NCBI GenBank assembly: GCA_020024155.1
Contig: JAHHUE010000051.1
Span: 1 to 11,657, forward strand
Direction of reading: 5' to 3'
DNA: 11,657 bases
From: Oscillospiraceae bacterium
GTDB lineage: Bacteria > Bacillota > Clostridia > Oscillospirales > Ruminococcaceae
Shown piece by piece: positions 1 through 6,224 of this stretch. Position 1 is the first letter of the stretch. Every line of letters begins with the position of its first letter. A model generated the notes under the pieces. It had not been told where the DNA came from. It made no database searches and was given only the letters and a program-made list of their open reading frames with translations. Position numbers and translations under genes: made by a program.

Positions 1-83
1 GTGATAACATAAAATAAAATTATTAGTACGAAAATTTGCATGCAGATGTCTTGTTAAAAAATAAAAATAAGGAGGTATAATTT
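1..83. other. Upstream region of the first gene
   Basis: AT-rich, with the ribosome binding site of the small membrane protein at 69-75. I see no convincing -35/-10 pair; the promoter may lie beyond the window edge. Confidence 0.4.
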
Positions 84-317
84 ATGAAAAAAATGATTGC
101 TTGTGCTGATGATTATATAAAAAATAGCAACTTAGCAATTATTGGAATGCTGAAAGTGTGTGCTGTATCTTTGGGTATGTTCTTGGGAATGCAAATACCA
201 AAGAAATATAAATTAAAAGCAGGTATAGCTACTGCAATTGTATTTGTAGTAACATATATTTCATTATTAGTTACTTTTATAAAATCAGCTATAAAATTCT
301 ATAAAGAAAAAAGCTAG
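84..317 (+). CDS. Small two-helix membrane protein, function unknown
   Basis: This 77-residue protein starts at an ATG preceded by a perfect AAGGAGG ribosome binding site (69-75), which decides the start. Two hydrophobic stretches, about residues 18-36 and 47-67, look like membrane helices. They are separated by a basic loop (PKKYKLKAG), and a short basic tail follows the second. The N-terminus (MKKMIACADDYIKNSNLAI) is polar, with the pattern 'D-x-Y-I-x-N-S'. From memory, small proteins of this form, often vaguely labelled as permease-like, are common in Clostridia, but I know of no proven role. The gene stands alone, with a terminator directly behind it and a convergent neighbour. A membrane location is well supported; the function is not known. 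Confidence 0.8.
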   Translation: MKKMIACADDYIKNSNLAIIGMLKVCAVSLGMFLGMQIPKKYKLKAGIATAIVFVVTYISLLVTFIKSAIKFYKEKS

Positions 318-324
318 GTAAAAT

Positions 325-358
325 AAAAATTCCGTCATTTTTATTTGACGGAATTTTT
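325..358. terminator. Bidirectional Rho-independent terminator
   Basis: Perfect 13-bp inverted repeat: left arm AAAAATTCCGTCA at 325-337, right arm TGACGGAATTTTT at 346-358, with an 8-base loop. The A/T-rich outer ends give a U-run on either strand. It therefore serves both the small membrane protein (+) and the convergent MATE fusion gene (-), whose stop codon lies at 361-363. Confidence 0.9.
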
Positions 359-360
359 AT

Positions 361-2364
361 TTATTTATCTTTTCTATTTTTAAGGAAGTCAAATATAAGG
401 TTAACTGTATTTTCAGTTCCAATTGATGAATCAATACATAAATCATAGTTATGCATATCATGCCAATTTTTTCCTGAAATATTGGTATAATAAGCAGCTC
501 TTGCTTCATCAGAATGTTTTATGTTATTTGCAGCTTGTTCTGATGTATCGCCATACATTTCCATAACTTTTTTAATTCTGTATTCTTTTGGAGCATAGAT
601 AAAGAGGTTTATTACATTATCATAATCACGCAAAATATAGTCAGCTGCTCTGCCAACAATAATACAGGAACCATTATCAGCAATTTTTCGTATTGTTTTT
701 TCTTGAGCTACAACAGCTTGTTGTACAGCGTTTGTACCTAAATATAAATCCTTTAATATAGAAGGTGAGTTTGTATTTAAGTTGGATATAAAATTTTTAT
801 CAAGTCCAGACTCATTAGCTGCAATTGCAATCATTTCTTTATAATAGAAAGGTATATTAAGCTTGTTAGCAAGCAATTTTCCCACTTGTTTACCAGCTGT
901 GCCGTGTTCACGAGAAATAGTTATAATAACACCTTTTTCAGATTTTTGTATATCAGATGAGAAATTATCAATTGTAGATGTTGTTTTTTCTTTTCCAAGT
1001 TTTTTAAAGAATGGAACAGTTAAAATGACTATAACTATAATTGCAATTATATCTGAAATAGGGGCAGCAATAAGTAAACCATTTATACCAGTTCCTGCTT
1101 GTTTGTTTTCAAATATATATGGCAAAATAATTGCCAAAGGAGTAAAGCAAACAATATCACGAATAAGACTTGATAATGCAGCGTGAATGGATTTACCAAT
1201 AGACTGGAAGAAAATTACACTCATCTTAATTATGCAAGTTACAGAAATAAGAGAAAGATAAATACGGAATGTATCTGTTGCAAATTCCATATATAAATCA
1301 TTACCAGAACCAAAGATGTTGATAATAACTTGTGGATATAACTGGAATATAAGTGTTGCAACAACACCTATAATAATTGAATATTTAACTATTAATTTAT
1401 AGGCTTCTCTTACACGGTCATATTTTTTAGCACCATAGTTGTATCCAAAAATTGGCTGACCACCAAGCACGATACCAACAACAATATTACAAATGATAGT
1501 GTAAACTTTTGTTTGAATACTAAATACTGAAATAGGAATATCTGGGCCATATTTTGATAATTCACCATATTTATACAGCATTAAATTACATACTAACGAC
1601 ATAACAACAATTGAAATTTGTGTAACAAAAGTTGAAATACCAAGTTTTACAATGTTGTGTAAAATTGCTTTATCAGGGATAAAACTTTTCTTTTTAAGTT
1701 TAAAAGTTTTTGGCTTTATAAAGTATAAAGCACATATAACAAATGATAGAAATTGTCCTATTGCAGTTGCCCAAGCAGCACCAGCAATACCCCATTTTAA
1801 AACAAAGATAAAAACAGGGTCAAGGATAATATTTGTTATAGCACCCGTAAGAATAGCAATCATTGCATACGCTGGATTTCCATCTGCTCTTATCATACTG
1901 TTCATAACATTAAAAAGAAGATAAAAAGGAAAGAATGCTGCTATTATTCTAAAATATTCAACAGCCATTGAAAGTGTTTGGCTTGATGCACCAAAGGTGG
2001 ACATAAGAGGAGCACCGAAAGCTAAACAAAAAACAGTAAGAATTATACTTATAATAAATGAAACTGTTATACCTGTTCCAACACATTTGTGTGAGCTATC
2101 GCTATCATTTCTTCCGGCACAGATACTTAGATAGGCAGCAGCACCGTCACCAACGCACCACGCAAAAGCATTTGCAATACATATAATAGGAAAAGATACA
2201 CCAGTTGCAGCGTTACCAAGATAACCAAGTTCACTGTTTCCTATAAATATTTGGTCAACAATGTTGTAAAAAGCACTTATAAGAAGTGCTGTAATACATG
2301 GCACTGAGAATTTAAGTAAAAGCTTGGAAATTTTTTCTTCTCCAAGTAATGTATTATTTTCCAT
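361..2364 (-). CDS. MATE multidrug efflux transporter fused to a cytidylate kinase-like domain
   Basis: A 667-residue membrane protein with two parts. Residues about 8-455 form a complete MATE (multi-antimicrobial extrusion) transporter with about 12 hydrophobic helices. The opening 'ISKLLLKFSVPCITALL...YNIVDQIFIG' is typical of MepA/VmrA-type members, which export cationic drugs in exchange for Na+ or H+. After a polar linker (about 456-477) comes a soluble, cytoplasmic domain of about 185 residues of the cytidylate kinase-like family: 'ITISREHGTAGKQVG' as the P-loop region (residues 482-496), 'IIVGRAADYIL' (568-578), and a 'SDEARAAYYTNISGKNWHD' segment. MATE proteins are usually near 450 residues, so the extra domain is a real addition in one unbroken frame. 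The ATG at 2364 is chosen because GGGTGA (2377-2372) lies 7 bases upstream. A TTG five codons earlier overlaps that site. What the kinase domain phosphorylates, and whether it controls transport, is unknown. Confidence 0.9.
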   Translation of the reverse strand: MENNTLLGEEKISKLLLKFSVPCITALLISAFYNIVDQIFIGNSELGYLGNAATGVSFPIICIANAFAWCVGDGAAAYLSICAGRNDSDSSHKCVGTGITVSFIISIILTVFCLAFGAPLMSTFGASSQTLSMAVEYFRIIAAFFPFYLLFNVMNSMIRADGNPAYAMIAILTGAITNIILDPVFIFVLKWGIAGAAWATAIGQFLSFVICALYFIKPKTFKLKKKSFIPDKAILHNIVKLGISTFVTQISIVVMSLVCNLMLYKYGELSKYGPDIPISVFSIQTKVYTIICNIVVGIVLGGQPIFGYNYGAKKYDRVREAYKLIVKYSIIIGVVATLIFQLYPQVIINIFGSGNDLYMEFATDTFRIYLSLISVTCIIKMSVIFFQSIGKSIHAALSSLIRDIVCFTPLAIILPYIFENKQAGTGINGLLIAAPISDIIAIIVIVILTVPFFKKLGKEKTTSTIDNFSSDIQKSEKGVIITISREHGTAGKQVGKLLANKLNIPFYYKEMIAIAANESGLDKNFISNLNTNSPSILKDLYLGTNAVQQAVVAQEKTIRKIADNGSCIIVGRAADYILRDYDNVINLFIYAPKEYRIKKVMEMYGDTSEQAANNIKHSDEARAAYYTNISGKNWHDMHNYDLCIDSSIGTENTVNLIFDFLKNRKDK

Positions 2365-2388
2365 ATAAAATTCACCCAATTTAATTGC

Positions 2389-2451
2389 AAAAAAAAAACG
2401 TAATACTTTTACTATAGTCCTTGTTTAAAGACTTATAGCAAAACTATTACG
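2389..2451 (-). terminator. Leader terminator hairpin (attenuator) upstream of the MATE fusion gene
   Basis: Read on the - strand, bases 2451-2399 fold into a long imperfect hairpin. CGUAAUA (2451-2445) pairs with UAUUACG (2405-2399). Inside this lie a G/G mismatch, four U-A pairs, a G-U pair and a CUAUA/UAUAG block. An unbroken run of ten Us follows (2398-2389). This is a textbook intrinsic terminator, but it sits inside the 5' leader, about 25 bases before the start codon at 2364, not behind a gene. It should stop transcription unless the hairpin is prevented from forming. The upstream arm overlaps a 15-codon leader ORF, and competing upstream segments exist: CAAAACU (2498-2492) can pair with AGUUUUG (2445-2439). 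Confidence 0.8.
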
Positions 2452-2472
2452 GTAGTTTGTAGAAACATTCAT
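2425..2472 (-). CDS. Putative 15-residue leader peptide of the attenuator
   Basis: Short frame ATG...TAA encoding MNVSTNYRNSFAISL. Codons 8 to 15 lie in the upstream arm of the terminator hairpin and the stop codon lies in its loop. A ribosome moving through or stalling on it would therefore change the folding. The Shine-Dalgarno sequence is weak (only TTGG just before the ATG). A second, overlapping ATG at 2468-2466 opens an 11-residue frame (MFLQTTVIVLL) ending in the same arm, so the translated frame is uncertain. The role is inferred from the arrangement, as in leader peptides of inducible antibiotic-resistance genes. It is not shown by homology. Confidence 0.5.
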   Translation of the reverse strand: MNVSTNYRNSFAISL

Positions 2473-2481
2473 CCAATTATG

Positions 2482-2495
2482 AACTTATATAAGTT
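2482..2495. promoter_or_regulatory. 14-bp perfect palindrome downstream of the MATE promoter
   Basis: AACTTATATAAGTT is perfectly self-complementary. It lies about 13-26 bases after the expected transcription start of the - strand promoter (2543-2515) and before the leader ORF. That position suits a repressor operator. In the RNA it may instead take part in alternative pairing with the terminator arm (ACUUAUA with UAUAAGU at 2437-2431). The binding factor is unknown. Confidence 0.35.
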
Positions 2496-2514
2496 TTGTT
2501 ATTAAAACTAAATA

Positions 2515-2543
2515 ATTTTAACATATAATAAAAAAAATGTCAA
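2515..2543 (-). promoter_or_regulatory. Sigma-A type promoter of the MATE fusion gene
   Basis: On the - strand, -35 TTGACA (2543-2538) and -10 TAAAAT (2520-2515) are separated by exactly 17 bases. A TG one base upstream of the -10 makes it an extended -10. Transcription should start near 2508, giving a leader of about 145 bases that carries the leader ORF and attenuator hairpin. Confidence 0.75.
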
Positions 2544-2573
2544 CATATCAGTAAAATATTAACAATATGTGTA

Positions 2574-2602
2574 TTGACAACATGATGAAAATAAAATATT
2601 AT
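2574..2602 (+). promoter_or_regulatory. Sigma-A type promoter of the YDG surface protein gene
   Basis: TTGACA (2574-2579), a 17-base spacer and TATTAT (2597-2602) form a near-consensus promoter firing rightward, with a start near 2609. It stands back to back with the MATE promoter, with about 30 bases between the two -35 boxes. It rules out an upstream ATG at 2612 as a sensible translation start. Confidence 0.75.
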
Positions 2603-2671
2603 AAAAAATAAATGTCGAAAATGAGAAGATATATAAATCTGTTTGCTTTTTTAAGTAAAGGAGTTGATTTT

Positions 2672-3976
2672 ATGAATAAAGCTTTTAATAAAAAGATGTT
2701 ACATATTATGTTTAGTATATTGTTGTGTTTTGGAGTATTTTTTTCATCAACAAGTATAGATGTTTTTGCAACACAAAACTCAAAAAACCAACCAATAACA
2801 TCAACTAAAAAGTCAAACGACAAATCTAAAAAAGAAGAAAAGAAAAAAGAAAAAGCCGAATTTAAAGCAAATTCAAGTTATAAAAAAGTATATGACGGAA
2901 AATCAGCCACAGAAGCAGAAGTTAAATCAATTATGAGCAGTAAATCTGGTGGTGTTACAAAATATACATATAGCTGGGCTGATGAAAATGGAAATGCACT
3001 TGAAAATCCTCCGGTAGATGCAGGTAACTATAAACTTATGATAGTTGTTTCTGGTGATGACCCAGATTATAAAGGCAGTGGAAAAATTCCATATATCATA
3101 GAACAACGTCCACTGGAATGGAATGTTGAAGCAATTACAGCGTCAAAACCTTTTGATACAACAATAAGTCCTGCAAGAATTAAAGGCAAGCTGAAAATAA
3201 ATGGTATTATAGATGGCGATGATGTTTCATTTACTTATGATAAAATTTCAGCACCTGAGTTTGCTACTCCGGATGTACAACGCACATCAATACTTTTAGT
3301 GGTGGATAATCCACAAATAATTGGAGAAAAAGCTAATAACTATGCGTTACCAAAAAGTGCACCAACAGTTGAAGCAAGTATAATCAAAGCTCATGTAGAA
3401 GAAGTTGTGCTTGGAGAAAATACATATCGAATTATTGCAGAAGATGGTATAAAAGTTACAGAAGAACTTGTAAATTCAGGATTTGATACAAAAGAAAAAA
3501 TACAAGAAGTTCTTACAGCAAATATCAATATGTTGTTGAAAAAAAATAAGGAAAATGCAAGTGTAGTATTTTATAATCTTAGATGTGAGTTGAAAGACGG
3601 AGATAATTGGACGGAAATATCTACACAAGATGCTCTAAAAGAAAAAATAGAGATTACAATACCGTATCCAGAACAAACAAGCAATAAAACACACAAATAC
3701 GTTATTAGCCAGATAGTAGGAAATGGAGAAAATGCAGGCGAAGTAAAAGAATGTCATTACACAGAAACTGAAAATGGCTTGAAATTTACTTATGAAGATG
3801 GAGATACAATTGCTATTGGATATACACAAAAACAGTCAAAAAATATGATTATAGCAGCGGTTGTAGTGGCTGCATTAGCTATTATAGCAGGAATAGTAGT
3901 TGTTACATATAAACTTATTAAAAAAGATGAACAGCAGGATTTACTTGAAGAAGTAGATGACAAAAAAGATAATTAA
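2672..3976 (+). CDS. Secreted, membrane-anchored YDG/MBG-like domain surface protein
   Basis: A 434-residue exported protein. The start is the ATG at 2672, with AAAGGAG at 2657-2663, 8 bases upstream. An in-frame ATG at 2612 lies only about 3 bases from the predicted transcript start and lacks a binding site. Residues 1-33 are a signal peptide (basic start, hydrophobic core, VFA|TQ cut). Residues 37-64 are a Lys/Glu/Ser-rich linker. Two beta-rich units follow, about 67-145 and 150-239. They have YDG/MBG repeat features: 'YKKVYDGKSAT', 'PVDAGNYKLMIVV' and 'YIIEQRPL', then the variant 'KPFDTTISPARIKG'. Residues about 240-385 are a third, unassigned domain ending in 'FTYEDGDTIAIGYT'. Residues 391-415 are one membrane helix, with a short acidic tail inside the cell. 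There is no LPXTG motif, so anchoring is by the helix. The role is probably adhesion or display at the cell surface; the ligand is unknown. Confidence 0.8.
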   Translation: MNKAFNKKMLHIMFSILLCFGVFFSSTSIDVFATQNSKNQPITSTKKSNDKSKKEEKKKEKAEFKANSSYKKVYDGKSATEAEVKSIMSSKSGGVTKYTYSWADENGNALENPPVDAGNYKLMIVVSGDDPDYKGSGKIPYIIEQRPLEWNVEAITASKPFDTTISPARIKGKLKINGIIDGDDVSFTYDKISAPEFATPDVQRTSILLVVDNPQIIGEKANNYALPKSAPTVEASIIKAHVEEVVLGENTYRIIAEDGIKVTEELVNSGFDTKEKIQEVLTANINMLLKKNKENASVVFYNLRCELKDGDNWTEISTQDALKEKIEITIPYPEQTSNKTHKYVISQIVGNGENAGEVKECHYTETENGLKFTYEDGDTIAIGYTQKQSKNMIIAAVVVAALAIIAGIVVVTYKLIKKDEQQDLLEEVDDKKDN

Positions 3977-3984
3977 ATATGAAA

Positions 3985-4016
3985 TAAAAAAGTGCCTAAA
4001 TTAAGGCACTTTTTTA
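3985..4016 (+). terminator. Rho-independent terminator
   Basis: AGTGCCT (3991-3997) pairs with AGGCACT (4004-4010), extended by an A6 run before and a T run after (4011-4015). It lies 8 bases after the stop codon of the YDG surface protein. The A-run on the left would also give some termination on the - strand. Confidence 0.85.
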
Positions 4017-4178
4017 TACAAGTATTGTTGTAAAATGAAGATATTATCATAAAGAGAAAATATTATAGCAATAAATAACAATATTACCTAGTTATACTAA
4101 TGAAAAAACTCAGCAATAATCGTCAGAAAGTTGTGATACCACAAAAAGTTAATTGTTAAAAGCAGAAAATGTTATTAG

Positions 4179-4532
4179 TACACGGTTACTGATAACTTTG
4201 TAAAAACTTGCAAGAAAACTTGTTGTCCAATTATGAATAAGAAACTTCAAACATTTTTTTTATCAACTAAAAAAATAGATGTAATTTATCATGATACTCA
4301 TAAAACAGAAGAAAAATTCCTATATTTACATATTCTTTAAACATAGTTGTAGCGACAAGTATGAAAATGCCAGCAGCAATATTAGAAGGTTATAGTCAAG
4401 TTATTTCTAGTGAAAATGATACAGTAGGTCTGTGTTTAATAAAAACAATCATGCAAAATTCTAGATATACAAAACTTAAAGAAACACCTTTGATTGATAA
4501 AAGTAGTCTTGTTTTGATATTCTCCATATAAG
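4179..4532 (+). pseudogene. Probable frameshifted remnant of an unidentified gene
   Basis: Between the two terminators (4016-4608) no intact gene is visible, but protein-like stretches follow each other in shifting + frames. 4179-4340 includes 'MNKKLQTFFLSTKKIDVIYH' and ends in TAA. 4304-4507 includes 'NIVVATSMKMPAAILEGYSQ' and ends in TAG just after an A5 run. 4503-4532 continues in a third frame ('SSLVLIFSI'). The amino acid make-up, without the Leu/Ile/Asn bias of random AT-rich frames, suggests former coding DNA broken by small insertions or deletions. I do not recognise the family. Chance open frames are the alternative. Confidence 0.3.
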
Positions 4533-4604
4533 GTGACGCAGACCTAAAAAAATATAAAAAACTTTTTGGTGAGTATAGTTAAAACAATAATTTTATAAAC
4601 TAAT

Positions 4605-4644
4605 AAAAAATCACCAGTTATGATAAAAATATAACTGGTGATTT
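4605..4644 (-). terminator. Rho-independent terminator of asnA
   Basis: Perfect 14-bp stem: AAATCACCAGTTAT (4608-4621) against ATAACTGGTGATTT (4631-4644), with a 9-base loop. On the - strand it is followed by a U-run (TTTTTTATTA, 4610-4601). It lies about 45 bases past the asnA stop codon. Confidence 0.85.
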
Positions 4645-4690
4645 ATATAATGATTTATATAAAATTATTTTTTAAAAATAATATATATTA

Positions 4691-5704
4691 TTAAAGCAAT
4701 ATTACTCCTGCATTTTCGCATTTATTGATACTGTCATTATCCCACAATGAGCTTTGAACTTCACCTATGTGAGCTTTTCCTAAAAGCAACATAGATGCAC
4801 GAGATTGACCTATACCACCACCCATAGTTTGAGGCAGTTGTCCGTCAAGTAAAAGTTTATGGAATGGAAGATTACGGCGATTGTCACATCCAGATAAAGA
4901 TAACTGATGGTCCAATGTAGCAGGGTCTACACGAATACCCATAGAAGATAATTCCATACTTCGATTATTTATACTATCCCAGCATAAAAGGTCTCCGTTT
5001 AGTGTCCAGTCATCATAGTCCGGAGCTCTGCCATCGTGTGGCTTACCAGAATGCAATTTTCCACCAATACCAATAATAAATGTAACTGGATGTTCTTTTG
5101 TGAAAGCATGTTCTCTTTCTTTTGAAGTTAAAGTTGGATACATATCTTCCAACTCTTGAGAAGTGACAAAAGTAACTTCTTGTGATAGTTTTGGAAGAAC
5201 AGACAAGGCAGGAAATACAGAGTGTAGAAAGTTTTGAGTTTCTGCCAAAGCATCTACAATGCACTGAACAGTATTTTTCAAAAAGTCAATATTTCTGTCT
5301 TCGGGTGATATAATTTTTTCCCAGTCCCACTGGTCTACATAAGCAGAGTGAAGATAATCCAAATCTTCATCACGTCTAATTGCATTCATATCAGTATAAA
5401 GACCTTCGCCAAGTGCAAATTGGTAGCGTTTAAGTGCAAGACGCTTCCACTTTGCTAATGAGTGTACAACAACAGCATCATTTTCTACACCACGAATATC
5501 AAAGGCAACAGGACGCTCAACACCACTTAGGTCATCGTTTAAACCGGAAGAAGATGAAACAAACAATGGAGCTGAAACACGATAAAGATTTAAAGAACTA
5601 GCTAACTTATCTTCAAATAATCTTTTTAAAAGACCAATAGCTCTTTGAGTTTCATATATGGACAATAAAGAATGATAGCCATTTGGCAATTTAATTTCTG
5701 GCAT
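4691..5704 (-). CDS. asnA: Aspartate-ammonia ligase (asparagine synthetase A)
   Basis: Makes L-asparagine from L-aspartate, ammonia and ATP (giving AMP and pyrophosphate) in the cytoplasm. It is the ammonia-dependent enzyme, related to class II aminoacyl-tRNA synthetases and unlike the glutamine-dependent AsnB. The 337 residues match the usual length of about 330. Family blocks are present in order: 'GLNDDLSGVERPV', 'VVHSLAKWKR', 'GEGLYTDMNAIRRDED', 'YVDQWDWE', 'GIGGKL', 'RAPDYDDW', 'ELSSMGIRVD' and 'PQTMGGGIGQSR'. These carry the aspartate- and ATP-binding residues known from the E. coli enzyme, and no key block is missing. The start ATG at 5704 has AAAGGAG about 9 bases upstream. The gene is monocistronic, with its own promoter and terminator. 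No T-box leader is visible. Confidence 0.98.
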   Translation of the reverse strand: MPEIKLPNGYHSLLSIYETQRAIGLLKRLFEDKLASSLNLYRVSAPLFVSSSSGLNDDLSGVERPVAFDIRGVENDAVVVHSLAKWKRLALKRYQFALGEGLYTDMNAIRRDEDLDYLHSAYVDQWDWEKIISPEDRNIDFLKNTVQCIVDALAETQNFLHSVFPALSVLPKLSQEVTFVTSQELEDMYPTLTSKEREHAFTKEHPVTFIIGIGGKLHSGKPHDGRAPDYDDWTLNGDLLCWDSINNRSMELSSMGIRVDPATLDHQLSLSGCDNRRNLPFHKLLLDGQLPQTMGGGIGQSRASMLLLGKAHIGEVQSSLWDNDSINKCENAGVILL

Positions 5705-5729
5705 AATTAAACACTCCTTTCAATAATCA

Positions 5730-5767
5730 GAGAAACATCTAAATGTGTAAAATATAGATATTTTCTC
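5730..5767 (-). other. Imperfect hairpin in the asnA leader
   Basis: GAGAAA-C-ATCTA (5730-5741) faces TAGAT-AT-TTTCTC (5755-5767), giving an 11-pair interrupted stem between the asnA transcript start and its ribosome binding site. No U-run follows on the - strand, so it is not a terminator. It could affect RNA stability, or simply be chance pairing in AT-rich DNA. Confidence 0.3.
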
Positions 5768-5780
5768 AACTAAAATTTAT

Positions 5781-5848
5781 CGTAATCAATTGTAAATATT
5801 ATATCAAAGTAAAGTTTTGTATGCAAGAAAACAATGAATTTGATTACG
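5781..5848. repeat. 9-bp inverted arms flanking the asnA promoter
   Basis: CGTAATCAA (5781-5789) and TTGATTACG (5840-5848) are exact inverted copies. One lies just downstream of the expected asnA start site and the other just upstream of the -35 box. Such paired sites can be operators for a looping or dimeric regulator. The regulator is not known, and a chance match cannot be excluded. Confidence 0.35.
5798..5826 (-). promoter_or_regulatory. Sigma-A type promoter of asnA
   Basis: On the - strand, -35 TTGCAT (5826-5821), a 17-base spacer and a perfect -10 TATAAT (5803-5798). The start should fall near 5791, giving a leader of about 87 bases. Confidence 0.75.
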
Positions 5849-6224
5849 TATAAAATTGTAAAAATAAGTTTTAAACATTATTTTGAATTAAATACAGCAC
5901 AAAAATTTAACTGTAAGAAAAAAGCACAACTGCAATGATTATCTGTCAAAACCATTTGATTTTTTGGAGTTATACACAAGAGTGAGTGTTTTAATTTGCA
6001 GAGAAATTTTACAGACTGCACCAATTATCAAATATGTAAATATTGAGTATATTTGGTGCAGTGATGTTGATTTATTTTCTATAAGAATGAAACCACATAT
6101 AAGCAGATTGACAATATAGACAATATAGATGAATAAAAACTGTATACTCATATTGATGAATTTACAGCAGTAGATGAAATTCAAAAACTATCCGAGTCTT
6201 TTAATGATATGCATATATTTTAAC
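5849..6224. other. Intergenic region between the kinase gene and asnA, no convincing gene
   Basis: About 375 AT-rich bases. On the - strand a hydrophobic 81-codon frame (6184-5939) opens with TTG, but it has no good ribosome binding site and no recognised domain. On the + strand, 6137-6223 reads as a protein-like tail (next entry). Neither reading is strong, and they exclude each other. A 9-bp tandem repeat, GACAATATA twice, lies at 6110-6127. Confidence 0.4.
6071..6223 (+). pseudogene. Possible remnant of a HAMP-containing sensor protein
   Basis: One + frame from 6071 to 6223 has a single internal stop (TAA at 6134-6136). It ends in 'HIDEFTAVDEIQKLSESFND', followed by M and a short tail. 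'DEI-x(2)-L-x(2)-SFN-x-M' matches the second helix of HAMP linkers in histidine kinases and chemoreceptors. There is no start signal and no kinase core. It may be debris of a sensor gene next to the intact two-component pair. Evidence is one short motif only. Confidence 0.25.

Noticed and set aside
863..1186. Open frame of 107 codons on the + strand inside the MATE fusion gene
   Set aside because: Antisense to a strongly supported coding region, with no domain or binding site.
2377..2379. TTG start five codons upstream for the MATE fusion gene
   Set aside because: It overlaps the GGGTGA ribosome binding site that is correctly spaced for the ATG at 2364, and has no site of its own.
2612..2671. 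In-frame upstream ATG for the YDG surface protein
   Set aside because: It lies about 3 bases after the predicted transcript start, lacks a ribosome binding site, and would put 20 polar residues before the signal peptide.
5705..5800. T-box riboswitch upstream of asnA
   Set aside because: The leader is only about 87 bases and lacks the conserved T-box AGGGTGG-type sequence and a terminator hairpin with U-run.
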